Positions 9,917 through 17,607 of a stretch of 41,923 nt of DNA are shown piece after piece. The position numbers were made by a program, and so were the translations under genes. The stretch's first letter is position 1. Each line of letters opens with the position of its first letter. The notes under the pieces are model-generated. The model was not told the origin of the DNA. It searched no databases and worked only from the letters and a program-made list of their open reading frames with translations. The stretch comes from DATAEK01 sp036258055. GTDB taxonomy: Bacteria > Acidobacteriota > Vicinamibacteria > Vicinamibacterales > 2-12-FULL-66-21. The DNA lies in assembly GCA_036258055.1 (NCBI GenBank), contig DATAEK010000172.1, forward strand, positions 1 to 41,923, given 5' to 3'.

Positions 9917-9922
9917 TACAAT
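9917..9922 (+). promoter_or_regulatory. Candidate -10 box (TACAAT) for the PPK2 gene
   Basis: TACAAT lies 24 bp before the ATG at 9947, in the divergent gap after the sugar-isomerase start. No convincing -35 hexamer is visible. The placement would give a very short leader that still holds the Shine-Dalgarno AAAGGA. Confidence 0.4.
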
Positions 9923-9946
9923 GGCGCCGCCAACGAAAGGACTCCG

Positions 9947-10831
9947 ATGAAAGAAGCGAAAAACCTGATGAAGCGCCTGGCGGCACGACCAGGGAAGAAG
10001 ATATCCCTCAAGGACTTCGATCCCGAGTGGACCGGAGGGATCTCGGAGAAGAAGCAGGCGGTGCGACTGCTGCAGAAAGGCGTCGACATGCTCGCGCAGC
10101 AGCAGGATCGCCTCTACGCGCAAGACACTTACGGGATCCTGATCGTGTTCCAGGCGATGGACGCCGCCGGCAAGGACGGCACGATCCGCCACGTGATGAG
10201 CGGCATCAATCCGCAGGGCTGTCAGGTGTTCAGCTTCAAGTCCCCTTCCGCCGAGGAACGAGATCACGACTACTTGTGGCGATCGTTGAAAGCCACGCCG
10301 GAACGGGGACGGATCGGCATCCACAATCGCTCGTACTACGAGGAGGTCCTCGTCTGCCGCGTCCATCCCGAGATCCTCGCGTCGCAGCAGCTGCCCGAAG
10401 AGACGAAGGGTGACGGGATCTGGAAGCAGCGCTATGAGCAGATCAACAGCATGGAGCGCTATCTCGTCGACAACGGCATCATCGTACTCAAATTCTTCCT
10501 GCACATCTCGAAGAAGGAGCAGAAGAAGCGCTTTCTCGCTCGAATCGACGACCCGGACAAGAACTGGAAGTTCTCGGTGAACGACGCCAAAGAGCGCGCG
10601 TTCTGGAAGGACTACATGCGCGCCTATGAGGACGCCTTCACACACACGAGCACAAAGTCGGCACCCTGGTACATCATCCCGGCGAACAACAAGTGGTTCT
10701 CGCGGCTGGCGGTCGCGGCCATCGTCTACCAGACGCTCGAGGATCTCAACCTTCAGTACCCGAAAGTCTCCAAGGAAAAGCACGCAGAGCTGCAGAAGAC
10801 GCGCGACCTCCTGATGGAAGAAGGCGACTGA
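9947..10831 (+). CDS. ppk2: Polyphosphate kinase 2 family (polyphosphate:nucleotide phosphotransferase)
   Basis: This 294-residue protein transfers phosphate between polyphosphate and nucleotides in the cytoplasm. The P-loop-like Walker A, MDAAGKDGT, is at 71-79. The stretch GRIGIHNRSYYEEVLVCRVHP (about 121-141) is the second family signature, and KFFLHISKKEQKKR follows. MSGINPQG after the P-loop and the length resemble class III PPK2 enzymes, which can phosphorylate AMP and ADP; that class is inferred. I chose the ATG at 9947 because AAAGGA lies 6 nt before it and the upstream part of the open frame has no family similarity. It sits alone, 106 bp before the SYLF gene. Confidence 0.93.
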   Translation: MKEAKNLMKRLAARPGKKISLKDFDPEWTGGISEKKQAVRLLQKGVDMLAQQQDRLYAQDTYGILIVFQAMDAAGKDGTIRHVMSGINPQGCQVFSFKSPSAEERDHDYLWRSLKATPERGRIGIHNRSYYEEVLVCRVHPEILASQQLPEETKGDGIWKQRYEQINSMERYLVDNGIIVLKFFLHISKKEQKKRFLARIDDPDKNWKFSVNDAKERAFWKDYMRAYEDAFTHTSTKSAPWYIIPANNKWFSRLAVAAIVYQTLEDLNLQYPKVSKEKHAELQKTRDLLMEEGD

Positions 10832-10890
10832 CGTCGAGGAACGCATTCTGCATACGTCGGCTGTGGAGTGATGAGGGACCTGAACCCCGT

Positions 10891-10907
10891 CTGTCGTCGC
10901 GCGACAG
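10891..10907. other. Short inverted repeat between PPK2 and SYLF genes
   Basis: CTGTCG and CGACAG are separated by TCGCG. There is no following T-run, so it could be a weak terminator for the kinase or an operator for the SYLF gene 31 bp downstream. Confidence 0.3.
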
Positions 10908-10937
10908 TCGTGGCGCGATAGGACGTAGGAGGAAGAA

Positions 10938-11597
10938 ATGAAGCGAATCTGGGTCGTCGCGGTCATTACCGCTATGGTGGCCTTGTCTGCAGTGGGGCTT
11001 GCCAGCACGCCGGAACGGCTGAGCAGCGCGGCCGATGCGTTGAAAGACCTCTCCCAGACACCGGATCAAGGCATTCCGGCCGAGCTGATTACCAAATCGC
11101 AGTGCATGGTGATCATCCCGAGCCTCAAGAAGGGCGCGTTTCTCGTGGGCGCCGAGGAGGGAAAAGGCTTCGCGATCTGCCGGGCCAAGGGCGGCTGGTC
11201 GGGCCCCGCTGGCGTGAAGGTCGAAGGCGGCAGCTTCGGCTTCCAGATCGGCGGCAGCGAAACGGAAGTCGTGATGCTGGTGATGAACAAGAAGGGCATG
11301 GACCGGCTGCTGACCAACAAATTCACGCTCGGCGGCGACGCCTCCATTGCCGCAGGACCGGTTGGACGAACAACTACGGCCAAGACCGACGCCGCGATGA
11401 CCGCTGAAATCCTCTCGTGGTCGAGATCGCGGGGGGTCTTCGCGGGTGTGTCACTCAGCGGCGCGACGCTGCGGGAGGACACCGACACGAACAAGGATCT
11501 CTACGGGAAGCCGCTGTCCAATCGCGAGATTCTCGATGGAGCCGTGAAACCGCCAGCCAACGCCGCGGCGCTGATGGCCGCCGTCAGTAAGTACTGA
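10938..11597 (+). CDS. SYLF (Ysc84/DUF500) lipid-binding domain protein, secreted
   Basis: This 219-residue protein has a Sec signal peptide (MKRIWVVAVITAMVALSAVGLA). A single SYLF domain of about 190 residues follows, with SQCMVIIPSLKKGAFLVGAEEGKG, the segment SETEVVMLVMNKKGMDRLL and the terminal block FAGVSLSGATLREDTDTNKDLYG. SYLF domains bind phosphoinositides in eukaryotes; the bacterial role is unknown, and these proteins are often periplasmic or outer-membrane associated. AGGAGG lies just upstream (10927-10932), supporting the ATG at 10938. No partner gene is adjacent in operon spacing. Confidence 0.9.
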   Translation: MKRIWVVAVITAMVALSAVGLASTPERLSSAADALKDLSQTPDQGIPAELITKSQCMVIIPSLKKGAFLVGAEEGKGFAICRAKGGWSGPAGVKVEGGSFGFQIGGSETEVVMLVMNKKGMDRLLTNKFTLGGDASIAAGPVGRTTTAKTDAAMTAEILSWSRSRGVFAGVSLSGATLREDTDTNKDLYGKPLSNREILDGAVKPPANAAALMAAVSKY

Positions 11598-11715
11598 TCG
11601 ACCCGACGGTGGCGCGCTCATCAACGAGACAATCGCCGATGACTGCGCCACTCTTCGCATGCCCGCCGCAAACCCCGCCGATCTGCCATGATGCTTGCGA
11701 TCGGCATCGACTGAC

Positions 11716-12684
11716 GTGACACGACTTGCTTCGCTGTTCCTGATCGTCGGTATCAACGCGCTCTTCATGGGCAGCATGGGTGGCGCCGCCGCTGATGCGC
11801 TGACCCCGGGGACCCGCGTCCTGCTCGACGCACACAACGCGTACCCCTACGAGGGCCGCTGGGCGGACCGCGTGGATCGCGCGATCGCAACCGGCACGCC
11901 GGTCGCGATCGAACAGGACCTCTTCTGGTACACGGATCCGAAAACGGGCATCGCGCGATCGATCGTCGCGCACGGCGAGCCGTTCACCGGCGAGGAGCCT
12001 TCCCTGCGCGAGTATTTCTTCGAGCGGATCCGGCCGACGATCGAACGCGCGCTACGCGACAACCACCGCGACGACTGGCCGATCATCACGCTGAACCTCG
12101 ACTTCAAGACCGACGAAGCCGCACACCATCAGGCAGTCTGGGATCTGCTGGGTGAATACGAGGCGTGGCTCTGTACGGCGACGCGTGCGGAGTCACCCGC
12201 CAGCGTCCAGCCGTTACACGCCGGCCCGTTGCTGGTGCTCACCGGCGAACAGGACGAACAGGAACGCGACTTCCACGACCGCGTGCCTGTCGGACGCACG
12301 CTGCGGCTCTTCGGCGCGGTGCATCACACCCCGCCAGCGGCCGGAGTCCGAACGAACTACCGGCGGTGGTCGAACAACGCGTGGACCGTCATCGAGCCTG
12401 AGGGGCAACCAAAGGCGGGCGCGTGGACGAAAGAGAAGGACCAGCGGCTCGAGGCCACGGTCCGCGGGGCTCACGAGGCGGGACTCTGGATCAGGTTCTA
12501 CACGCTGAACGGCCACGATCCCGGAGACGAGTCGGGAGGATGGTCCGCGAGCTTCAACTTCGGCTCGCTTGCGGCAGTCACCCATCGCTGGCGGGCCGCA
12601 ATTCGCGCGGGCGTCGACTTCGTCGCCGTCGATCAGTACGAAGAGTTCGCGAAATTCCGCCGGCAGTCGGCGGGCGGGCGCTGA
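11716..12684 (+). CDS. PI-PLC/GDPD-superfamily phosphodiesterase-like secreted protein
   Basis: From the GTG at 11716 this gives 322 residues with a signal peptide (LASLFLIVGINALFMGSMGG). The mature part starts with LLDAHNAYPYEGRWADRVDRA and then GTPVAIEQDLFW. This is the layout of PLC-like phosphodiesterases, where an early His-Asn and a following Glu-x-Asp bind the substrate and metal. LNLDFKT and the C-terminal GVDFVAVDQYEEF fit later barrel strands. A longer start at TTG 11695 is possible but adds seven residues before the signal peptide; neither has a strong Shine-Dalgarno. The substrate is unknown. Family placement rests on motif order only. Confidence 0.65.
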   Translation: MTRLASLFLIVGINALFMGSMGGAAADALTPGTRVLLDAHNAYPYEGRWADRVDRAIATGTPVAIEQDLFWYTDPKTGIARSIVAHGEPFTGEEPSLREYFFERIRPTIERALRDNHRDDWPIITLNLDFKTDEAAHHQAVWDLLGEYEAWLCTATRAESPASVQPLHAGPLLVLTGEQDEQERDFHDRVPVGRTLRLFGAVHHTPPAAGVRTNYRRWSNNAWTVIEPEGQPKAGAWTKEKDQRLEATVRGAHEAGLWIRFYTLNGHDPGDESGGWSASFNFGSLAAVTHRWRAAIRAGVDFVAVDQYEEFAKFRRQSAGGR

Positions 12685-12721
12685 CGGCAGAAGCAGCGGC
12701 TCGGCTGCTAGGCTACGATCG

Positions 12722-13183
12722 TCATTGCGGCCGGGGATAGCTCCGATCCATGTCCGCGAGGATCAGCCACCGCCCTTCTTCCTTCAGCAGCGTCAGCGTG
12801 AACTTCCCGCCGTCGGGCTGACCCTTCTGTTGGGTGTAGGCGCCGATGATGTAACCGAGCGACCCGTCGGTGCCAAACGCCACGGCGCGCAACGATAGAG
12901 CACCGCCCGAACCCGTGTAGCACTGCTGCACGGCCGCGCGGCCTTTGACTGGCGGGCACGCGTTGGGCACGACCACGCGATTGTCGGCGAAGAGCCGCGC
13001 AAGGGCCGCGGCATCGCGAGCGGCCCAGGCCGCTTCGTAGTCGGTCAGTACGCGCGCGAGATCCGGCGGCAGCGTGACCGATGGCTGCGGAGGCATTGAC
13101 GGCGCCTGCAGCGTCCCGCCCGTGGCACCCACCACCGCAACGGCGAGAAGGGCGAGGGAGATCGTCGATACGACGCGGCGCAT
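12722..13183 (-). CDS. Secreted SnoaL-like/NTF2-fold (DUF4440-type) protein
   Basis: This 153-residue protein starts at the ATG at 13183, chosen because GGAGGTGATC lies just before it. A signal peptide (RRVVSTISLALLAVAVVGA) is followed by an NTF2-like cone fold: LTDYEAAWAARDAAALARLFADNRVVV, then KGRAAVQQCY and a C-terminal strand pair FTLTLLKEEGRWLILADMD. Many such proteins have no known activity; they can be lyases, isomerases or carrier proteins. It lies 25 bp after the membrane protein gene on the same strand and is probably co-transcribed with it. Confidence 0.8.
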   Translation of the reverse strand: MRRVVSTISLALLAVAVVGATGGTLQAPSMPPQPSVTLPPDLARVLTDYEAAWAARDAAALARLFADNRVVVPNACPPVKGRAAVQQCYTGSGGALSLRAVAFGTDGSLGYIIGAYTQQKGQPDGGKFTLTLLKEEGRWLILADMDRSYPRPQ

Positions 13184-13208
13184 GATCACCTCCGGAACTG
13201 CACTTCGA

Positions 13209-13664
13209 TCAGACAATCGGCTCGAGAGACCAGGCAATCCGGCTGGCGGGACTGTAGGTCACGATGTGCCGCACTCCCGGCCGTCCCTGTGCGTAGGCGG
13301 CCGGCGTGCAACGCAGCCGGCCAAGGCGCTCCAACTGGCTCCAGCGATGCGATCCACGACGCGATCGCCCGGTTCGAATCAGCAGGTCCTCCTCGACTAC
13401 CGCAACACCTGACGCGAGGTCGCGCGCACGCTGCTGCGCCGAATAGAGACACACCGCGATGACGACGATCAGGAAAGCGTAGAGCGCTTTCGAGGGGCTG
13501 GTGCCGGTCGACGCCTCCAGCACCCACGGCACCACGATCAGCGCGACGATGAAAAAAGCCGCGGGCAGGCAGTCCTTCAGGAGGCGGGCACGCTGCCCCA
13601 TGGTCAGCGCGACGCGGCGCGGCGCGGCGGCGTCGGACTCTTCCGGGTAGGGGTCGACTGACAC
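13209..13664 (-). CDS. Hypothetical two-TM membrane protein
   Basis: I do not recognise this 151-residue protein. A cytoplasmic N-terminus (MSVDPYPEESDAAAPRRVAL) is followed by two hydrophobic helices, about 32-52 (CLPAAFFIVALIVVPWVLEA) and 60-78 (ALYAFLIVVIAVCLYS). A C-terminal domain of about 70 residues follows, rich in strands (VAVVEEDLLIRTGRSRRGSHRWSQ and further), resembling the PH-like tails of some bacterial membrane proteins (inference). The start is GTG at 13664, with no strong ribosome-binding site. It is the first gene of a short minus-strand unit with the SnoaL-like gene. Confidence 0.65.
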   Translation of the reverse strand: MSVDPYPEESDAAAPRRVALTMGQRARLLKDCLPAAFFIVALIVVPWVLEASTGTSPSKALYAFLIVVIAVCLYSAQQRARDLASGVAVVEEDLLIRTGRSRRGSHRWSQLERLGRLRCTPAAYAQGRPGVRHIVTYSPASRIAWSLEPIV

Positions 13665-13711
13665 GCCGAGAGTCTATCGCGGGAATGCCCGATTCGATGC
13701 TGAGTTCGGTT

Positions 13712-13717
13712 TACACT
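13712..13717 (+). promoter_or_regulatory. Candidate -10 box (TACACT) for the S9 peptidase gene
   Basis: TACACT ends 7 bp before the ATG at 13725 within TTTACACTACCGACC. Transcription would start at or next to the start codon, giving a nearly leaderless mRNA, which agrees with the lack of a Shine-Dalgarno. The -35 region is not recognisable. Confidence 0.4.
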
Positions 13718-13724
13718 ACCGACC

Positions 13725-15782
13725 ATGATCTCAGCTCGCTTCTCTTGCATTCTTGCCCTCGCGCTGGCCGGCGCGTCGCCCCTGCTCGCACAGCCGGCGA
13801 AGCGCCCTCTGACGCTGGAGGACATCCAGCGCATCGCGGAGGTTCGCGATCCGCAGTGCTCACCCGATGGCGCCTACGTGGCCTACGTGGTCTCGACCAT
13901 CGACGCGAAGGAAGACAAATCCACTTCTCACATCTGGATGATCGGGCTCGATGGAAAGGATGACCGTCAGGTCACCTGGAGTGCGGAAAGCGAATCGTCG
14001 CCGCGCTGGAGTCCCGACGGCAAGTATCTCTCGTTCACTTCGTCGCGGCCGGGCAAAGCGCGCGGCAATCAGATCTGGCTCCTTGACCGCAGCGGCGGTG
14101 AAGCCTTTCAACTGACCGACGTCAAAGGCCGCGTGCAGGCCTACGAATGGTCGCCGGATTCGAAGCGTCTTGCCGTGGTAATCGGCGATCCTGACCCCGA
14201 GGCCGACGGCCCCGCGGAAGGGTCTGGCGGCCGAGGCCGCGTGCCGAAACCGATCGTGATCGATCGCTACAAGTTCAAGCAGGATGGTCAGGGCTACCTT
14301 CTGTCCGGACGTCACAGCTACATCTATCTATTCGACGTCGCGACGAAAAAGCTCGAGCGGCTGACGTCAGCGAAAGCCGATGAATCGTCGCCGTCATGGT
14401 CCCCGGACGGAACCCGCATCGCATTCGTGAGCAACCGGACGGAAGATCCCGATCGCAATCCGGCAGGTCAGATCTTCGTCGCCGACGCCAAACCTGGCGC
14501 GACAGAAACGGCGGTGACACCGGCGGCCATCCGCGCTGGACGTGGACGCGTCGACTGGAGCCCGGACGGCAAGTGGATCGCGTTTCTCGAAGGAGACGAG
14601 AAAAAGTACGGCGCCTACAGCATGGACCGGCTCAGGCTCGTGAGCGCCGATGGCAAGGAAGTCCCCACACGATTGAACGGAGTGGACGATCTCGACCGCG
14701 GCGTGTCCGCGCCCCGGTTCAGCCCGGACGGCAAGACGATCACCGTCTTCGTTACCGACGATCGATCCGTCTACCCGGCGCGCGTCGCGGTCGCGGGCGG
14801 CGCTGTCGAACGGCTGATGTCCCCGCCCGTCACGGTCTCGAGCTGGACGACGGCCGGCGGCTGCTCGGCTGTGCTCTCATCCAGCGATACGAAGCCAACC
14901 GAGGTCTACAAGGCCACGGGATGGACGCTCGCACCGCTCACCCACCAGAACGACGCGCTGCTCGGCGACATCAAGGTCGGCCAGACCGAGGACGTCAGCT
15001 TCAAGAGCAAGGACGGAACCGAGGTCCACGCCCTCCTCACCAAGCCGGTCGACTACGTCGCGGGCACGCGCGTGCCGCTGCTCCTCAGGATCCACGGCGG
15101 CCCCAATGGGCAGGACGGTCATTCATTCAGCGCCGAGCGGCAGTGGTTCGCGGCGCACGGCTACGCCGTCCTCGCGGTCAACTATCGCGGCAGCGCCGGA
15201 CGCGGAATGAAGTATTCGCGGGCGATTTTCGCAGACTGGGGGCACTACGAAGTCGAAGACCTGCTGGCCGGTGTGGACCATGCGATCAAGATCGGCGTCG
15301 CCGATCCGGAGCGACTCGGCGTCGGCGGCTGGAGCTATGGTGGAATTCTGACCGACTACATCGTTGCCAGCGACACGCGCTTCAAAGCCGCCACGAGCGG
15401 CGCCGGCACCGCCTTCACCGTCGCCTTCTACGGCACCGATCAATACATCGTCCAGTACGACTACGAGATCGGTCCGCCGTGGGACGCGAAAGCCTGGGCG
15501 ACCTACCAGAAAATCTCGTATCCGTTCCTGCACGCCGATCGCATCAAGACGCCGACGCTCTTCCTCGGCGGCGAGCGTGACTTCAACGTGCCCGTTCAGG
15601 GCGGACAACAGATGTATCAGGCGCTGCGGAGCCTCGGCATCGACACGCAGCTCGTGATCTACCCGAACGAGAATCACGGCATCGCCCGCCCGAGCTATGT
15701 TCGCGATCGTTACGAGCGCTACCTGGCGTGGTACGACAAGTACCTGAAGAAGAGTTCGACGACGACGAGTACGGCTCGTTAG
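13725..15782 (+). CDS. Secreted S9 family (prolyl oligopeptidase-type) peptidase
   Basis: This 685-residue serine peptidase has a signal peptide (MISARFSCILALALAGASPLLAQ). A TolB/WD40-like propeller spans about 30-400, with repeated S-P-D-G motifs (CSPDGAYVAYV, WSPDGKYLSFTS, WSPDGTRIAFVS). The C-terminal alpha/beta-hydrolase domain runs from about 425. The catalytic triad is visible: Ser537 in GGWSYGG, Asp619 in GGERDFNVP and His651 in NENHG. The oxyanion segment HGGPNGQ is also present. It is probably a periplasmic dipeptidyl aminopeptidase or oligopeptidase used in peptide scavenging. All catalytic residues are present, so it should be active. Confidence 0.95.
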   Translation: MISARFSCILALALAGASPLLAQPAKRPLTLEDIQRIAEVRDPQCSPDGAYVAYVVSTIDAKEDKSTSHIWMIGLDGKDDRQVTWSAESESSPRWSPDGKYLSFTSSRPGKARGNQIWLLDRSGGEAFQLTDVKGRVQAYEWSPDSKRLAVVIGDPDPEADGPAEGSGGRGRVPKPIVIDRYKFKQDGQGYLLSGRHSYIYLFDVATKKLERLTSAKADESSPSWSPDGTRIAFVSNRTEDPDRNPAGQIFVADAKPGATETAVTPAAIRAGRGRVDWSPDGKWIAFLEGDEKKYGAYSMDRLRLVSADGKEVPTRLNGVDDLDRGVSAPRFSPDGKTITVFVTDDRSVYPARVAVAGGAVERLMSPPVTVSSWTTAGGCSAVLSSSDTKPTEVYKATGWTLAPLTHQNDALLGDIKVGQTEDVSFKSKDGTEVHALLTKPVDYVAGTRVPLLLRIHGGPNGQDGHSFSAERQWFAAHGYAVLAVNYRGSAGRGMKYSRAIFADWGHYEVEDLLAGVDHAIKIGVADPERLGVGGWSYGGILTDYIVASDTRFKAATSGAGTAFTVAFYGTDQYIVQYDYEIGPPWDAKAWATYQKISYPFLHADRIKTPTLFLGGERDFNVPVQGGQQMYQALRSLGIDTQLVIYPNENHGIARPSYVRDRYERYLAWYDKYLKKSSTTTSTAR

Positions 15783-15866
15783 GACACGTCAACATGAGAT
15801 CAGGAGAGGCATGAATGACTCCCGGTCTCGTAGTCTCGTGTATTGATTCTCTTGCCTTCCCGTGAT

Positions 15867-16223
15867 TCACCGCCACTCGGGCGAGTAGTCGCGCCGCGAG
15901 TGCCGGCTTTCGAAGACGAGGCTCACGGAAAAGAGTACGAGCACTTCGAACAGGCCGATGAAGGCGTAGATGGCAAAACGAGTAAACGCGCTTGGATCCG
16001 GCCAGCAGGTGTAGCCGGCCTCGAGGCACGCCTGCGTCGCTCGGTCCAGCACCGCGTACTCGCGGAATATCAGGCCAATCGCCGTGCCGAAGATAGCCAC
16101 GGTTCCGGCGATGTTCCCGAGGATCGCCTGCCCCTTCCGCCAGAGCGGGTACGCGAGCAGAAAACCAGCAGCGGGCGCCAGCGTCAACTCGAGCGCGATC
16201 CAGTACCAATTCAATCCGTTCAC
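15867..16223 (-). CDS. Hypothetical three-TM membrane protein
   Basis: This is 118 residues from the GTG at 16223, chosen because GGAAGG lies 3 nt upstream and the protein then begins directly with a membrane helix (NGLNWYWIALELTLAPAAGF). The frame stays open another 63 codons upstream, but that part has no membrane or signal character. Helices lie at about 5-25, 33-53 and 82-105, with two cysteines in the second loop (CLEAGYTCWPD). I do not recognise the family. It is convergent with the S9 peptidase gene and divergent from the NHL propeller gene, about 95 bp away. Confidence 0.55.
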   Translation of the reverse strand: MNGLNWYWIALELTLAPAAGFLLAYPLWRKGQAILGNIAGTVAIFGTAIGLIFREYAVLDRATQACLEAGYTCWPDPSAFTRFAIYAFIGLFEVLVLFSVSLVFESRHSRRDYSPEWR

Positions 16224-16301
16224 GAGCCTTCCGACAACGATAGTTGAGCGGCAGTGGAATGCAAAGCCGCGGGTGAAAATCCCTGGCCCGCAGCAGCGGC
16301 A

Positions 16302-16307
16302 TACAAT
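16302..16307 (+). promoter_or_regulatory. Candidate -10 box (TACAAT) for the NHL propeller gene
   Basis: TACAAT lies 10 bp before the ATG at 16318 in GGCATACAATGAGGTAGCG. The GAGG at 16308-16311 could serve as the Shine-Dalgarno, so transcription would start close to it. No clear -35. Confidence 0.4.
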
Positions 16308-16317
16308 GAGGTAGCGA

Positions 16318-17436
16318 ATGTCCAGACACCTCCTCTCTCCGGTGCTCCTGACCGTCGTGCTCGGGAGCGTTTCCGCACAGAGCCCGGTTGCTCCCACCAA
16401 CGACGCGCCCAATCCTTACCAGACGATCGAGGGTTGGGCAAAGATGCCCGCGGGGCGCACGTGGGGATCGACGAGCGCGGTAGACGTCGCCCCGGACGGC
16501 ACGTCGATCTGGGTCGCCGAACGATGCGGAGCGAATACATGCTGGGACGCGGCGACCGCGAAGTTCTCCCCGCTCGATCCCGTCCTCCTCTTCGACGCCG
16601 ACGGCAGGCTGGTTCGGAGCTTCGGCGCCGGCCTGTTCGTGTTCCCGCACGGCATCCACGTGGACCGCGAAGGCAACGTCTGGGTGACCGACGGCCGCGA
16701 CAATGTCCCTCGCCCGAGCAGAGGACGCGGTACGGCCGATGCCCCTGCACCCGCTCCACCGCCGGCGCCAGCCAGGCCGGCAGGAAATCAGGTCGTCAAA
16801 TTCAGCCCGGACGGCCGGGTGCTGCTCACGCTCGGCAAACCGGGAGGAAATCTTCCGGGTGAACCGGTCGATCCGGCCTCGTTCTTCCAGCCGAACGACG
16901 TCATCACGAATGCCGCGGGCGATATCTTCGTCTCAGAAGGCCACGGCGGCGACAACGGGCGCATCATCAAGTTCGACAAGACCGGAAAGTTCATCAAGGA
17001 ATGGGGCAAGAAAGGCAGCGCACCGGGTGAGTTCGATCAGCCACACGGGCTCGCCTTCGATTCGAAGGGCCGCCTCTTCGTCGCGGATCGCTCGAACAAC
17101 CGGATTCAGATCTTCGATCAGGATGGCAGGCTCCTCGACTACGGATGGGAGCAATACAGCCGTTTGAGCGGAATCTGGATCGACAAGGACGACACGCTGT
17201 TCGGCGCTGATTCGGAGTCGGGCTCCGTCGAGCCGGCGCGAAAGGACTGGAAGCGCGGGATCCGGATCGGCAGCATCAAGGACGGCAAGAACGGCAAGGT
17301 TCTCGCGTTCATCCCGGATCCGAACCCGGGCACGCGTGGCACGCTCGCTGCCGAAGGCGTGGCGGTGGATGGGGCCGGGAATATTTACGGCGCCGAAGTT
17401 GGGCCGATGGCGCTCAAACGGTACGTGAAGCGCTGA
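16318..17436 (+). CDS. Secreted six-bladed beta-propeller (NHL-repeat) protein
   Basis: This 372-residue protein has a signal peptide (MSRHLLSPVLLTVVLGSVSAQ). NHL-type propeller blades follow, each with a GI-x-VD-x-x-G-N-V-W-V-x-D core: GIHVDREGNVWVTDG, DVITNAAGDIFVSEG, GLAFDSKGRLFVADRS and GVAVDGAGNIYGAEV. A proline-rich linker (APAPPPAPARPAG, about 143-157) sits between blades. The fold resembles the peptidyl-alpha-hydroxyglycine lyase domain, but I cannot show catalytic residues, so the function is unknown. It precedes a secreted amidohydrolase on the same strand, separated by 171 bp of highly structured DNA, and need not be in one operon with it. Confidence 0.85.
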   Translation: MSRHLLSPVLLTVVLGSVSAQSPVAPTNDAPNPYQTIEGWAKMPAGRTWGSTSAVDVAPDGTSIWVAERCGANTCWDAATAKFSPLDPVLLFDADGRLVRSFGAGLFVFPHGIHVDREGNVWVTDGRDNVPRPSRGRGTADAPAPAPPPAPARPAGNQVVKFSPDGRVLLTLGKPGGNLPGEPVDPASFFQPNDVITNAAGDIFVSEGHGGDNGRIIKFDKTGKFIKEWGKKGSAPGEFDQPHGLAFDSKGRLFVADRSNNRIQIFDQDGRLLDYGWEQYSRLSGIWIDKDDTLFGADSESGSVEPARKDWKRGIRIGSIKDGKNGKVLAFIPDPNPGTRGTLAAEGVAVDGAGNIYGAEVGPMALKRYVKR

Positions 17437-17607
17437 CGGCGCTCGCTAGAGGCGGTCCGCGCGTCAGCGCGGCCGCCGGAGCGGAGCGGGGCGCAGGGGC
17501 CCCGCGAGCGGCGGCGATGCCGGGGCCCCCACCGCGCGTTCTGTGCGCGGTGCGGTGGGATGGGGGTCCGGCGGGGCGAAGCCCCCCGGACAAGAACAGG
17601 AGAATCG
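17437..17607. repeat. Structured GC-rich intergenic segment with a diverged inverted copy of the dispersed repeat
   Basis: The box GGGGCCCCGCGAGC (17496-17509) is the exact reverse complement of GCTCGCGGGGCCCC, which opens both tandem copies near 31.1-31.2 kb. The flanking bases are related but diverged. Further hairpins lie at 17530-17552 (CACCGCGC with GCGCGGTG) and about 17568-17588 (GGGGC, GAA, GCCCC). The amidohydrolase Shine-Dalgarno follows directly. Confidence 0.55.
17451..17477 (+). terminator. Candidate hairpin terminator after the NHL propeller gene
   Basis: GGCGG, a single T, then CCGCGC pairs across GTCA with GCGCGGCCGCC, giving an 11-bp stem with one bulged base, 15 bp after the stop codon. 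No T-run follows, so termination is possible but not certain. Confidence 0.4.
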
